Positions 34,405 through 46,508 of a stretch of 64,000 nt of DNA are shown piece by piece. Made by a program: the position numbers and the translations under genes. Location of the stretch: NCBI GenBank assembly GCA_030278955.1, contig JAOANR010000008.1, positions 36,278,148 to 36,342,147 on the forward strand, given 5' to 3'. Under the pieces are notes generated by a model. The model ran no database searches, was not told the DNA's origin, and saw nothing but the letters and a program-made list of their open reading frames with translations. Every line of letters starts with the position of its first letter. Position 1 is the stretch's first letter. The stretch is from Hygrophila difformis (taxonomy: Eukaryota; Streptophyta; Magnoliopsida; Lamiales; Acanthaceae).

Positions 34405-37162
34405 TGTAACACCCCGGATTTGATAACCCAGGCCGGGATGTCACCGCCGCAATTCCCTAGTAAGACACGGCTTCCCGAGCTTGCTAAGGAAATGCAAGGC
34501 TTGTGGGTATGAAAAGATTTAAAAACATTTCAAGATTTAGTCCGGAAATTTATAATACTTAATACGATAGTAGTAATCATCATGCGCGAAAAGTAAATAA
34601 AGGAAGTGCAGCGGAAAGCAAAATCACGGCCAACATGGCCAAATCCTCGGGTTTAACAGACCCGGTAAAAACAGTACGATGCAGAAATTTAAAATGTTCA
34701 TAAATAATTTCCCCCAAGTGCATGCGTATGCGTCACTCGACATACTCTGTAAAAGAAAAATGACAACGGTTGTCAGTATAAAAATATACTGAGTAAGTTA
34801 ATCCCTAACTAACAAATAAAAGGGGTTACAAGTGTTTAAACTAAAGATTTCGCTTATCGTACGAGAATTTAAAAATACATGATTTATTAGCAGCGGGAAA
34901 ATCATGACTAAAGAACTAAATTTTTAAAAGCGTAATCTAAAGCATAATTTAAGATGCATAAAATTTAAATACGTAATTAAAGACAGGATAAATACGATTT
35001 AAGCATAATGAAACACTCACACGAGTCTTTTACTTTTCATCCCGTAAACTAAGAAGAGGACACCATACCGAGAGATCACTAACGAGGCAATCTCAACATA
35101 GGACCACTAACGAGGCAGTCCAAACAATGGGAGACCACTAACGAGGCAGTCTCAAAGATAGTAGGACCACTAACGAGACGATCCAAAAAGATAGTAGGAC
35201 CACTAACGAGGCGATCCACAAATACAGCGCGCGAGATCACTAACGAGGCAATCTCAGATAGTAAGGAGACCACTAACGAGGCAGTCTCAAAGATAATGAT
35301 AGTATGAAGATCGGCTCAGCCTAGTGAACGGGATTTTTCGAAAGTTCGTATTTCAAAGTTACCAAAGGATTGATATCGCGTTTTCATAGTTCGAGTTTTC
35401 TCAAGTTCGAAAAATCCTATTCGAGGCAGTTCACGCCATTCTAAATTTAAAATTCGTTTTTCCTCCAAAAATTCTGAAACTTGGCCAGTAATTCAAAAAC
35501 ACACACACGAACAACTTTCATGTTTTAAGTTTTTGGAAATAAGGTTCCGAAGTGAGTTGAAATTTGAGTTTATTGCAAAGAATAATTTACGTCTTAAAAA
35601 CTGTTTTCGTCACAGGTTCGTGTAACGCCGATTAAAAATTCATTTCAAAACCAATCGATGTGAAATTTTTACAGTAACTACACGACACATTAAGGAACAA
35701 CTTTCATGTTTTAAGTTTTTGGAAATAATGAATTCTTGGTACTCAAAAATCGAGTGCAACTCACTGCATACTCATGGCCCTTAAAACGAATTCAAAACGG
35801 TTCTAAAAACTTGGCCGTTTGACATATCAAATGAACACCAAAATTCGTGAAATTTTGTAGGCATAATCTAGACACAATTATCTACAACTTTTGTTTAGAA
35901 ATGCAAAGTTAAATCATTCGAAAAATGGGTGAAAAACATGCATCAAGTTGAATGAAGGAATCTGTCACAGATTTGAATCGTTCGGTTTGATACAGAAAGT
36001 TCATGGCGAAAATTGGGATAGCAAAACTTAAGGTCAATGGCTGAAATTTGGACACAAGATAGATAAAGGTGTTAGGAACAACTTTTATGTTGAAAAGTTT
36101 TCGGTTTGAATTCCCGAAGGTCGAGTTTATGGCGAGTCTTTAAAATTGGACGAAAATAGGGTTTTTGAAAACCGATTTTTGTTACAAGCCTATATCTCGA
36201 GATTTAAACAACAAACAACCACGAAAATTTGTGAGTAAGGTTTTAACTTACTTAGAATGATGATAAGGTCGCTGGATTGGGTTTCCGGACGTCCTAGGGT
36301 CACGACGAACGGCCAACTTCTCCGATCGCTTTTTCTTCGTTTTCCGACGGGAAATCGTAGTAAGGAAAAAGGGTTAGAATATGAGTTTCTGAGATCTATG
36401 GACGAATTGAAACGTTGCACAATGGCTTACCAAGAGTCTAGAGGGCAGGGGCTTGTCCCGGTCGTCCCGTCGTCGCCGGAATACTTACCGGAAAGTGGTG
36501 TCGAAAGAGTTTCGAACTTGGAGAGGGAATTGAGGGTGGAGGCTGAATGTTTACTGAAAACCTAGGGTTTGGGGCGCCCCTAGGGTATTCTTAAGCCTTC
36601 CCCAAGGCTGAGATTCGATTGCCATGGTTAGGGGTGTGGTTTTTGGCAAGAAAATCGCCATGGAAGGAAAGTTTACACTTTCAGCACCTCTGGCGCGCTG
36701 GTGGCGCGCACCTAAGCTTTTGTCCGCGCGGAGCACGCGTGCCAGGCCTGGCGTCGCGACGCCCTTGGCCGCGCGGTGGCCGCGCGGCGGCGCGCGGACA
36801 GCGCGGGCCGGCCGGACCGGCCGGTTCGGCTCCGCGTGTTCCGTCGGGTCTTCCCTCGCTTTCCCCTATCGGTTTTCTACGTGTTAGCTCGATTCCCTGG
36901 GGCGTCTTCGTTGCGGAATCTTCTCCTTAATCTTGTTACGAGTCTGGCTTATCGCTCGCAACATTTCCGGGTCCTACTTAGCCTAGTCTAAATTGGTTTC
37001 AACATCCCCTATCGTCCTTGTGGTCTAATTCGTGATGTATTTTGTGATTTATTTCGTGACTGAACTTAGAAATTAGTTCTAAGCTGCCTACGTACCCTGT
37101 GAAGGGATCAAGTCATGACGTAGTTCAAAACAATTTGAATTTGTTTTTCCTCGGGTGTTACA
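34405..37162 (-). repeat. E3 solo LTR inside the E4 5' LTR
   Basis: A complete LTR of 2758 bp is flanked on both sides by CAGCG (34400-34404 and 37163-37167). There is no internal region, so this is a solo LTR left by LTR-LTR recombination. The identical first 435 bp and the cluster of differences after about 26222/34841 relative to the left copy suggest where that crossover fell. It contains the second hairpin array (35072-35288). Confidence 0.95.
35072..35288 (-). repeat. Seven-unit hairpin array in the E3 solo LTR
   Basis: Same as 26453-26669 at an offset of 8619. One core base differs: unit 4 has GAGACGATCC instead of GAGGCGATCC. Confidence 0.9.
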
Positions 37163-37167
37163 CAGCG

Positions 37168-38329
37168 CGCCAAAAGATTCCTGACTACTATTGCCAAAAT
37201 ACTATCAGAGGAATCAGATAGATGGGAGCAGTCCAAATGCCGAGGAGAACAGATCAAGGGAAGCACAGTCATCCAGTGGGAACAGACAGATGAATACCGG
37301 ATAGAACCGGGACCCATCACTCTGGGTCCCGCTTCTTCAGACTGAAGATCGAAAGCAGAATGACCTCCGGATGCAGAAACAGAACAAATCAGCATGAAGA
37401 GGTCCAAACAGAGGGTTCCGCCGTCACCATCGCCGCCGCCGCCACCGCCGTCGCCGTCGCCGGGAACACCGCCGGAGCTCCGGCGAGGTTGCCGGAACCT
37501 GGCCGGAGTCTGGCCGGAACTTGGTCGGAAAAGTCGCCGGTCAACGCCGGTCAACGGAAGTCAACGCCGGAGTCGTGAAGGACGGACCCAGTTCAGATTC
37601 AGTCTCGGAGTACTTTGTCGCGGAAGGCCCCTTGTCGCGGAAGCCCTTGTCGCGGAAGGCCCTTGTCGCGGAAGCCCATGTCGCGGAAGAGGAGCCCTTG
37701 TCACGGAACCCCTTGTCGCGGAAGGTCACTTGTCGCGGAAGCCCTTGTCGCGGAAGAGGAGCCTTTGTCGCCAAGCCTTGACTTTTGTCGCTATGCCAAG
37801 CTCCGCGACAAAGCCTGGTTCCGCGACTGGACCATCCAGAAGTTGCCACGTGCCCTCCTGCTCCCTTTGTCGCCAAGCCTCGACTTTTGTCGCTATGCCA
37901 AGCTCCGCGACACGGTCCTCACTCCGCGACCAACCTATCTTTTCTTTCCTATTTTTGTTGAAAACTCGTGTAGGGTTGTTTATTTCCTTCCTTTTGCTTG
38001 TTTAAGGGTTTCCCTATATATATGGGAACCCTAACACCTTTGTAGCCACTTTTGATATTTGAATGAAATTACTCTTCTTTTCAAAAGTCATTACCGAGAG
38101 ACAAATTCTCTCAATCTCTTGGATTTGATCCAAACTTGGCTTCGGCTATCAATCGAGCTTGAGACACCTCGATCGATTATCACTTTGAGGGATTGAAAGG
38201 AGGAAGGGGGTCACCATATTGGAGGGGTTGGTTGTCTTCAAGTTTCCATCCATTCATAGTGAAGTCTCATTATCTTGTTCTTGCTTATTTTCCCATTATT
38301 AGCCTATAGTATTCAATCGATCCGTGGCA
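37168..38329 (+). repeat. E4 5' LTR, remaining 1162 bp
   Basis: It matches 45249-46410 and ends GATCCGTGGCA. It holds an array of TTGTCGCGGAAG words (37615-37765) followed by the inverted form CTCCGCGAC (37800-37940). A TATATATA box lies near 38014 in element sense. Confidence 0.93.
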
Positions 38330-38338
38330 TATTTAATT

Positions 38339-38351
38339 TGGTATCAGAGCC
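38339..38351 (+). other. E4 primer binding site (initiator tRNA-Met type)
   Basis: TGGTATCAGAGCC lies nine bases after the end of the 5' LTR. Confidence 0.85.
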
Positions 38352-40306
38352 TTTGTTGAATCTATAGGTTTAGAAAATCCAAAAATATTTTGTTCTTCCA
38401 TTTTCTCATTTTCGGAGTTACTGTTCCATTGGGATCCGTGCCTCAAATCTTGGAATTTTTGAAATCTGATTGAAGATTTGGATTCCTTGTGTTCTGGGCA
38501 TGAATCTACATATGTGGATCATCAAATTTGGCTAAGGGAATCATTTTCTATGAATTTTTGAAGATCTTGGCCATATTTTCTTTTCCCACTTGTTCTTCAT
38601 AGTGTTCTTAGTTTGTTCATCTTTTTCACACACCACCACTACCCATTTGGAACCACGTTCCATTTGGCAATCCCAAATTATCCAATTTCTAGGGGTTATA
38701 ATGCCCAAATTTTTCCAAATCTTCATCACTCCCCAAAAATCCATTCAAAAATCCTAAAAACAAACATTCTGTCCACTTTTTCGAAATTCTGGTTTTGGCT
38801 TTTTGAGAATTTGTGAAATCTGATTTCATATTTGTAATCCTCACCTCAAGAGCTTTCCATTGGTGTATGACCCATTCAAATCCGAGTTCATATGCCCAAG
38901 TTATGACCATTTGAAGTTTTTGAGTGTTCTTGAGTGTCTTCATCCAAAACTCATAAAGTTCATATACTTTGGTCTTTGATCTTCATAATTTCTTGTTTTT
39001 GTGTTTGTGTTAGTCTATTGAGTCTCATTGTGTGGATATTGCACTTGTCCCATTGCTTTGTGATTAAGGTTTGCAAGATTGACACACTAGTGCTTCCATT
39101 TGCATCGGTTTTCGACAATCTGAACACTTTGGTTGAAGGAGATCTTGATCAATCCAACCTGCTATATTGGGGACATCCTTTTCCACCATTTTTGGGTGTT
39201 AGCTTTCATTTGGAAGTGGTTTGGAGGCAATCCGAGTTCATTTGGGGGTCTAAATCGCGAAAACAAAATTACTGCCTGTGTGTGTCCGCGAGTGCACTGA
39301 CTTTGAGTGTTCATTTGAATTTGAAGATCTTCATCAAAATTGATGAATCTTATATGAACAGAACGATCTTCAAGTTCGCTTTAAGAGGGTTTTTGAATCA
39401 ATACGTTTGGATAAGAATTGAGGGTGTTATGGTCATTTTGGTGGAGTGTGGCAAAAACTGAACAAGGACGAAAGAAAGAGCGCGTGTGGGTGCGTGTGTG
39501 GTCCAAAAAGGGTGATTCTTGTGCCCAAAGTTTCCTAGTTCAAAGGGCTATCGTGTCCTCCATTGGCCTGTCGCGAAACCATCGTTTAGCGACACAATTC
39601 ACGTCATTTTTGCACCTGCGTCTCGAGACCAAAATCTGTCCAAATCAAAAAGTTGCAAAAGTGGGCTTTCCATTGATTTTGGCCACCAACACCATCATAC
39701 TTCATACAAACATCCCATACCTTATACCTTTGAGTATTTACAATAAAGTGGATATTGGACTGGCACATTTGTGAAACCTAGCCCTTGAAGCCACTTGAGC
39801 AATTTTGCAATAAGGTGGATATTGGACTGGCACATTTGTGAAACCTAGCCCTTGAAGCCATTTGAGTAAATCAAGGTATTTTTCTTGAGTAATTTTTCCT
39901 GTTGTGAGTTCTCTCTTCATACTTTTGGGCGGGACATATATTTCTATCAAGGATCAAATTTTGCCAAAAAGTGAAGATTGAATTAAATTGGTTGCAGATT
40001 GCACTACTCGGTTTTGCAAACCCGCATCATTTTTGCATTTGCATTTGCATATCACACACAAATCAGTGCCTTTTCTTTTATTGAGTCAAGCACGGTATTC
40101 TGTTCATGCTTTGAGTGTCTGTCTGTTAGTTCCAATTTTCTTTCCGACCGGTGAAACTATTGAGGAGATCTCTGACTCTTGTGCTTAAGCCAAGGTGGAT
40201 TGAAGAAGTGATTGAGAGAATTGAGTGATATACTGTAGAGAGATCAGTCTACAAATTTCTGCAATTTTATTCCTAATCTGTTATACATATATTTCTTAGT
40301 GTTTTA
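38352..40306 (+). other. E4 untranslated leader (about 2 kb)
   Basis: No conserved ORF is seen between the primer site and gag. It contains a 67-bp tandem duplication at 39742-39868 (GGATATTGGACTGGCACATT in both units). Short ORFs on both strands are treated as chance. Confidence 0.6.
39742..39868. repeat. 67-bp tandem duplication in the E4 leader
   Basis: The units start at 39742 and 39809 and match over about 60 bp with three differences. Confidence 0.9.
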
Positions 40307-43300
40307 ATGGCAGATTCCAACATGGAGGAAATGATGAAGAACTTGACCAACATGGTAGCTGGGCTGTCCACCAATTTGGGCAACCTCAATACCAAGATCA
40401 ACAACATGGACGACAAGTTTGAAGGACGTTTCACTGCTTTAAGTAACGACATCCGGACTGTGGAGGAGCGGATAGAGGAGACAAGATCGCGAAGATCTGA
40501 TTTAGGGAGTATAATTGGCGAAATTGGTCCTCACCAGGGAATGCTGATTGCTGAACGGGAAATGGAGGAGAACGCACAACAGCAACAACAGGCACAAGTG
40601 CCAATACAACCTCCACCACGGTTAATCAACCAGCCGCACCTGCACCCGCAGTACTCCCTCAAAATGCACCTCCTCCGAACGCACTTCCTCCGGCTGCAGT
40701 TCCACCAAATATTCCTGCTCCAGTTCCAGCTGGTCATCTGAGAGCAGCAGTCCGCAATGTTCCACGTGCTGACAGAGGAAGAAGGTATCATGATTATGAC
40801 CCCAAACATGGTCGAAGGATTCCAGGATACAACGGACAAGATTATCAGGATCCGGACGGACCAGACCTGCGAGGCCTGAAATTACAGATTCCTTCCTTCA
40901 AAGGAATAGGCGGACCTGATGAGTTCCTTGACTGGAGAGATGCGATTGAGCTGTGTTTTCAATTGCACAACCATTCTGACATAATCAAAATCAGATTGGC
41001 TGTGAGTGAATTCCGTGAGTATGCGCTCACTTGGTGGATCAATCATAATCGCATCCGAGCCAGACGACAGCAGCCCGATCTTGAAACATGGGAAGAGTTT
41101 ATGATAGAAATGGATCGTCGTTTTGTACCCAATAACTACAGGATGGACTTGTATATGAAGCTGCAGGACTGTGTCCAAGGAAACAGGACTGTAGACGAAT
41201 ACTACAAGGAATTAGAGTACATCATGATGAGATCAGTGGTACGGGAGGACGAAGGGCTTTTCATCACCCGTTTCATCAAAGGGTTGAGGTCGGATGTCCA
41301 GAAGGAGATTAAGCTCAGACATTATGAGGACTTGCAGGAGTGCATCCATCTTGCTACTGCCTTGGATATTCAAATGAAGCAAGAGCGAGGCCGCCAGCAC
41401 TCCAGTTCCCATTCTCATCCACCAAGACAGTGGAGTTCAAAGCCTGAAGCTGATAAGCATAAATCCTATCCAAAGGATGACAAAGGGAACAAGCCCCGAG
41501 GCTTCGAGTTAGGCAAAGATTTCCGAACTGATAGGAGAGATGATCGCAGGCCACGAGAGCCCGACCGATATCTACCCAAAAGGGGAGATAAAGATATTAT
41601 TTGTTATAAATGTCGCCAACCTGGCCATATTTCTCCTAATTGCCCTAATGTACGCAGAGCTAATGTAGTTACTACTGAAACAGGTGACTACCGAATTGTG
41701 GGCTTTGAAGAGGATGAGGCCGAGGATGAAGACGAAGAAAGAGAAACCGACGAGTATGGGTATGGCAGTGACGAATCCGCAGACGAGTGCATCAATCAAG
41801 ATGAAGTCCGTCTACCCAACTTGGTCGCCATGAGAGTGTTGAATACTGAGAAGCAGATTGACAACCCCGACAACGAGCTTGCTCAAAGAGAGAATTTATT
41901 TCATTGTTATGGGGAGATTTGTGGAAATCTGACTTCTATTATAGTTGATAACGGTAGTTGTACCAATGTAATAAGTCTATATGCTGTGAGGAAGATGAAA
42001 ATACCTACCGAAAACCACACTCGTCCATACCAACTCCATTGGATGAACGATAGTGGGAGTACGAAGGTAACCATGAGAGCTAAAGTACCATTAAAAATAG
42101 GGACTTATTATTCTGAGAATGTAGAATGTGACGTTGTACCTATGACCGCTTGTCACCTACTCCTTGGTCGCCCTTGGATGTTTGACAAATCAGTCATGTA
42201 CAACGGGCGCAAAAAACTCTTTATGTTTTCTACACAGGGACAAAAGAATAGCTGTCAAGCCATTATCTATGGCTACAGTTCATGCCAACCAGAAGACCCT
42301 GTTAGAGAATATTAAGAAGGAAGAAGCTGAATTTCAGCAAAAGCGGAAGGGTAAGGCTAAAGTGGATCAACAAGCACCTCGATCTAATAATGCTATTGCT
42401 TCTGCAGATCAATGCTTGCTGTCCACCAGGACTGAATTTCAGGAGGCTATACAAGAATCCGAATTTTCAGGTTACTGTCTCTTAGCCTTTGTTAAGCCAA
42501 TTGTCTGTGTTAATGAAACAGTCTCTGCTGCACCTAATGTGCCTAATGAATTTCGCAGGATGCTGGATCGCAACAGGGACGTGTTTTCGGATGAAGTACC
42601 CGCGGGACTACCCCCAATTCGGGGGATCGAACATCGCATTGACTTTGTTCCCGGGGCCTCCATTCCGAATAGGCCAGCATACCGAATGAACCCCGAAGAG
42701 ACTAAAGAGATTCAGAAACAAGTCCAAGAGCTTTTGGACAAAGGTTGGGTTCGGGAGAGCCTGTCTCCCTGTGCTGTGCCTGTGCTACTTGTGCCGAAGA
42801 AGAACGGGACTTGGAGGATGTGCGTGGACTGTCGAGCCGTGAATGCGATCACGATCAAGTACCGCCATCCCATACCAAGGCTCGATGATATGTTGGACGA
42901 ACTAGGTGGAGCGAGCATCTTTTCAAAGATCGATCTTCGAAGTGGCTACCACCAGATCAGAATGCAGCCCGGTGATGAGTGGAAGACAGCATTCAAAACC
43001 AAGTTCGGGTTGTATGAATGGCTGGTGATGCCGTTCGGACTAACAAACGCGCCATCTACGTTCATGAGATTGATGAATGAGACATTGAGGATTTACATTG
43101 GGAAATTCGTTGTTGTATATTTTGATGATATACTTATTTACAGCAACTGTCTTCTGATCATGTCTCTCATGTGGAACAGGTATTAAGGAAGCTGCGAGAA
43201 GCCCAACTGTATGCCAATATGGAGAAATGCACCTTCTGCGTTCCAGAGGTGATATTTCTGGGATTTATCGTCAGCAGTGAAGGTCTCAAAGTGGATGAAT

Positions 43301-45426
43301 CCAAGATAACTGCTATAACCGAATGGAAGCCACCTACATCGGTCCACGAAGTAAGGAGTTTCCTTGGGTTATGTGGGTTTTTCAGAAGATTCGTCCCACA
43401 GTTCAGTATAATTGCTGCACCCCTGACTGCACTAATAAAGAAGGGATTTCCATACAAGTGGGGGATTGCAGAACAGAAATCCTTTGAGGAGTTGAAAGAA
43501 AAACTGACTCATGCTCCAGTCCTGGCACTGCCCAATTTTGATTATCCATTCGAAATCGAATGTGATGCATCAGGAACAGGATGTGGAGCTGTGCTGATTC
43601 AAGAAGGCCGCCCAGTGGCCTATCACAGTGAGAAATTTTCGGGAGCTCAACTGAATTATTCTACGTATGATAAGGAGCTGTACGCTGTGATACGGGCGCT
43701 GAAGACCTGGCAGCATTATTTGAGGAGCAGAGAGTTCATAATCCATACGGACCATGACACCTTGAAGCATATCAGATCTCAAGATCAACTGAGCAGACGA
43801 CATGCACGGTGGAGTGGATTTCTGGAAACATTTCCGTATGTGATAAGGTACAAGAAGGGAAAAGAGAATGTAGTAGCAGATGCCCTTTCGAGACGTCTGA
43901 CACTGACAGCATACGCTACTACACATCTGATTGGATTTAAACATATCCGTGAGCTATATAGCACAGATGCAGATTTCAAGGAAATCTGGGAGAAGACGGA
44001 GAAGCATGCCTTCAAGGAGTACTCTCGTCTGGAGGGATTCCTTTATTTTGAGAATCGGTTGTGCATACCGAAGGGTTCGATCAGGGAACTGCTCGTTAAG
44101 GAAGCACACAGCGGGGATATGATGGGACATTTCGGAAGGAATGTCACTGTGTCCATACTAACTGATCGGTTCTTCTGGCCCGGATTACCGAAGCAAGTGG
44201 AGGACTTCATTGCAAAATGCATCATTTGCCTGAAGGCAAAATCCACTGTGAAGCCCCATGGATTATACAAGGCATTGCCCATCCCAGACGGCCCTTGGGT
44301 AGATTTGTCAATGGACTTCGTTTTGGGGTTACCCAGAACTGCACGAGCAAAGGATTCCATCTTTGTGGTCGTTGACAGATTTTCCAAAATGGCCCATTTC
44401 ATCCCATGTGCCAAAACAAATGATGCCTCCCATGTGGCCAAGATATTCTTCAAGGAGGTTGTGCACATGCACGGGATTCCAAAAACAATCGTGTCAGACC
44501 GGGACGCCAAATTTGTGAGTTACTTCTGGAAGTCACTTTGGTCTGAAATAGGTACAAAACTTCTTTTCTCTACGGCATATCACCCACAAACAGATGGCCA
44601 GACCGAATCTGTCAATCGGGTCCTTGGCAATCTGTTGAGGATAATTACATCTTCCAATTCTAAAAGTTGGGATGAATGCCTTCCGTATATCGAGTTTGCT
44701 TATAACAGACATGTACACAGTGCCACACACATGTCATCATTTGAAATAGTTTATGGCTTTAACCCACTGACAGCATTGGATCTGTTGCCACTTCCTCCGA
44801 GTGAGCATAAAAATGCAGTTGGCAGGGACAGGGCGAGAGCGATTAAGGATTTGCACAAGGACGTGCAGAAAAGTCTGGAGAAAGCCGCTGAGACATATGC
44901 GAAGTACAACAATCGCAGCAGAAAGAAGCTCATACTCCACCCCGGGGATTGGGTTTGGGTGCACATGCGTAAGGAACGATTTCCCATGAAACGACGCACC
45001 AAACTTTCTCCTCGAGGAGACGGACCATTTAAAGTTCTAGATAGAATTAATGATAATGCTTATAGACTAGAACTGCCTGAGGAGTACGGACTGAATCCCA
45101 CTTTTAATGTTGCAGATTTGCAGCTGTACGAGAGGGACGACGAGGATGCTGATCGGTTGATGGCTCAACCTTCCGAAGGGGGAGGGGATGGCGTGGGAGC
45201 CAAGTCAACAGCGTTGACCATCCCGGAGGGACCCTGCTCAAAACAGCGCGCCAAAAGATTCCTGACAACTATTGCCAAAATACTATCAGAGGAATCAGAT
45301 AGATGGGAGCAGTCCAAATGCCGAGCAGAACAGATCAAGGGAAGCACAGTCATCCAGTGGGAACAGACAGACGAATACCGGATAGAACCGGGACCCATCA
45401 CTCTGGGTCCCGCTTCTTCAGACTGA
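40307..45426 (+). pseudogene. E4 gag-pol (CRM), three frameshifts, extending into the 3' LTR
   Basis: Blocks: 40307 to about 40610 (gag start, coiled-coil-like), about 40600-42240 (gag, CYKCRQPGH zinc knuckle near 41600, protease start), about 42240-43146 (protease end and RT with [12 protein letters not shown] near 43110-43142), and about 43146-45426 (rest of RT, RNase H ECDASG near 43560, integrase zinc region with CIICLKAK near 44225, catalytic D, D and E in SMDFVLG, SDRDAKF and DGQTES, GPF motif near 45025). Frame changes fall near 40610, 42240 and 43146; no in-frame stop other than these was noticed. The protease site reads VDNGSC rather than DSG; CRM proteases commonly have a variant here. 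The last 79 codons lie inside the 3' LTR and include the PCSKQRAKRF motif, like the C-terminal extension known from CRM elements. Confidence 0.9.
45175..45188 (+). other. E4 polypurine tract, within the pol frame
   Basis: GAAGGGGGAGGGGA lies directly before the LTR start TGGCGTGG. It is translated as part of SEGGGDG in the pol frame. Confidence 0.85.
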
Positions 45427-46410
45427 AGATCGAAAGCAGAATGACCTCCGGATGCAGAAACAGAACAAATCAGCATGAAGAGGTCCAAACAGAGGGTTCC
45501 GCCGTCACCGTCGCCGCCGCCGCCACCGCCGTCGCCGTCGCCGGGAACACCGCCGGAGCTCCGGCGAGGTTGCCGGAACCTGGCCGGAGTCTGGCCGGAA
45601 CTTGGTCGGGAAAGTCGCCGGTCGACGCCGGTCAACGGAAGTCAACGCCGGAGTCATGAAGGACGGACCCAGTTCAGATTCAGTCTCGGAGTACTTTGTC
45701 GCGGAAGGCCCCTTGTCGCGGAAGCCCTTGTCGCGGAAGGCCCTTGTCGCGGAAGCCCATGTCGCGGAAGAGGAGCCCTTGTCACGGAAGCCCCTTGTCG
45801 CGGAAGGTCACTTGTCGCGGAAGCCCTTGTCGCGGAAGAGGAGCCTTTGTCGCCAAGCCTCGACTTTTGTCGCTATGCCAAGCTCCGCGACAAAGCCTGG
45901 TTCCGCGACTGGACCATCCAGAAGTTGCCACGTGCCCTCATGCTCCCTTTGTCGCCAAGCCTCGACTTTTGTCGCTATGCCAAGCTCCGCGACACGGTCC
46001 TCACTCCGCGACCAACCTATCTTTTCTTTCCTATTTTTGTTGGAAACTCGTGTAGGGTTGTTTATTTCCTTCCTTTTGCTTGTTTAAGGGTTTCCCTATA
46101 TATATGGGAACCCTAACACCTTTGTAGCCACTTTTGATATTTGAATGAAATTACTCTTCTTTTCAAAAGTCATTACCGAGAGACAAATTCTCTCAATCTC
46201 ATGGATTTGATCCAAACTTGGCTTCGGCTATCAATCGAGCTTGAGACACCTCGATCGATTATCACTTTGAGGGATTGAAAGGAGGAAGGGGGTCACCATA
46301 TTGGAGGGTTGGTTGTCTTCAAGTTTCCATCCATTCATAGTGAAGTCTCATTATCTTGTTCTTGCTTATTTTCCCATTATTAGCCTATAGTATTCAATCG
46401 ATCCGTGGCA
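45189..46410 (+). repeat. E4 3' LTR (1222 bp)
   Basis: It runs TGGCGTGGGAGCC...GATCCGTGGCA. It includes the pol C-terminus (to 45426), the GTCGCGGA array (45695-45845) with inverted words up to about 46010, and TATATATA near 46097. The ATTTT target duplication follows at 46411. Confidence 0.95.
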
Positions 46411-46508
46411 ATTTTGTTTGTTCCAGTACCCATTGCAGTACAATACTTCCAACCCGGATCATTCCTATTCAAATTATTTGCTGTTGATTGTTCTTCTCCA
46501 GAAGACAT
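46411..46508 (-). pseudogene. hAT transposase N-terminal exon, cut off by E4
   Basis: On the minus strand it starts MSSGEEQSTANN at 46508 and reads to ...GWKYCTAMGTGTNKI at the E4 border. Counting the ATTTT duplication once, the frame continues directly as QCKFCDKIM at 34339 (and 25720). This restores a BED finger with a W-K-Y-C...C-x2-C pattern in one frame. The join shows that E4 inserted in a transposase exon. The upstream flank to 47350 holds the 5' untranslated region and the terminal repeat. Confidence 0.92.

Larger units (their letters stand above)
34345..46410 (+). mobile_element. E4: CRM-type chromoviral Ty3/gypsy retrotransposon
   Basis: The 5' LTR is 34345-34404 plus 37168-38329, split by the E3 solo LTR. 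The primer site is near 38339, the internal region follows, and the 3' LTR is 45189-46410. Target duplication ATTTT flanks it at 34340-34344 and 46411-46415, and both flanks are the same hAT exon. Each LTR is 1222 bp, and I count about 13 differences by eye (about 1%). The RT and protease sequences, and a pol frame that runs into the LTR, are the traits known for CRM elements. CRM elements often accumulate near centromeres, so a pericentromeric setting is possible but not shown. Confidence 0.9.

Noticed and set aside
37615..37940. CGCG words as classic CAMTA binding sites
   Set aside because: The base before CGCG is T, which does not meet the usual core; I leave the binding factor open.
45475..46116. 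Long plus-strand ORFs over the CRM LTR arrays (also 37394-38005), rich in SRKPL and CRGRP repeats
   Set aside because: They arise from the GTCGCGGA word array read in several frames at once, start and end in LTR non-coding sequence, and have no domain.
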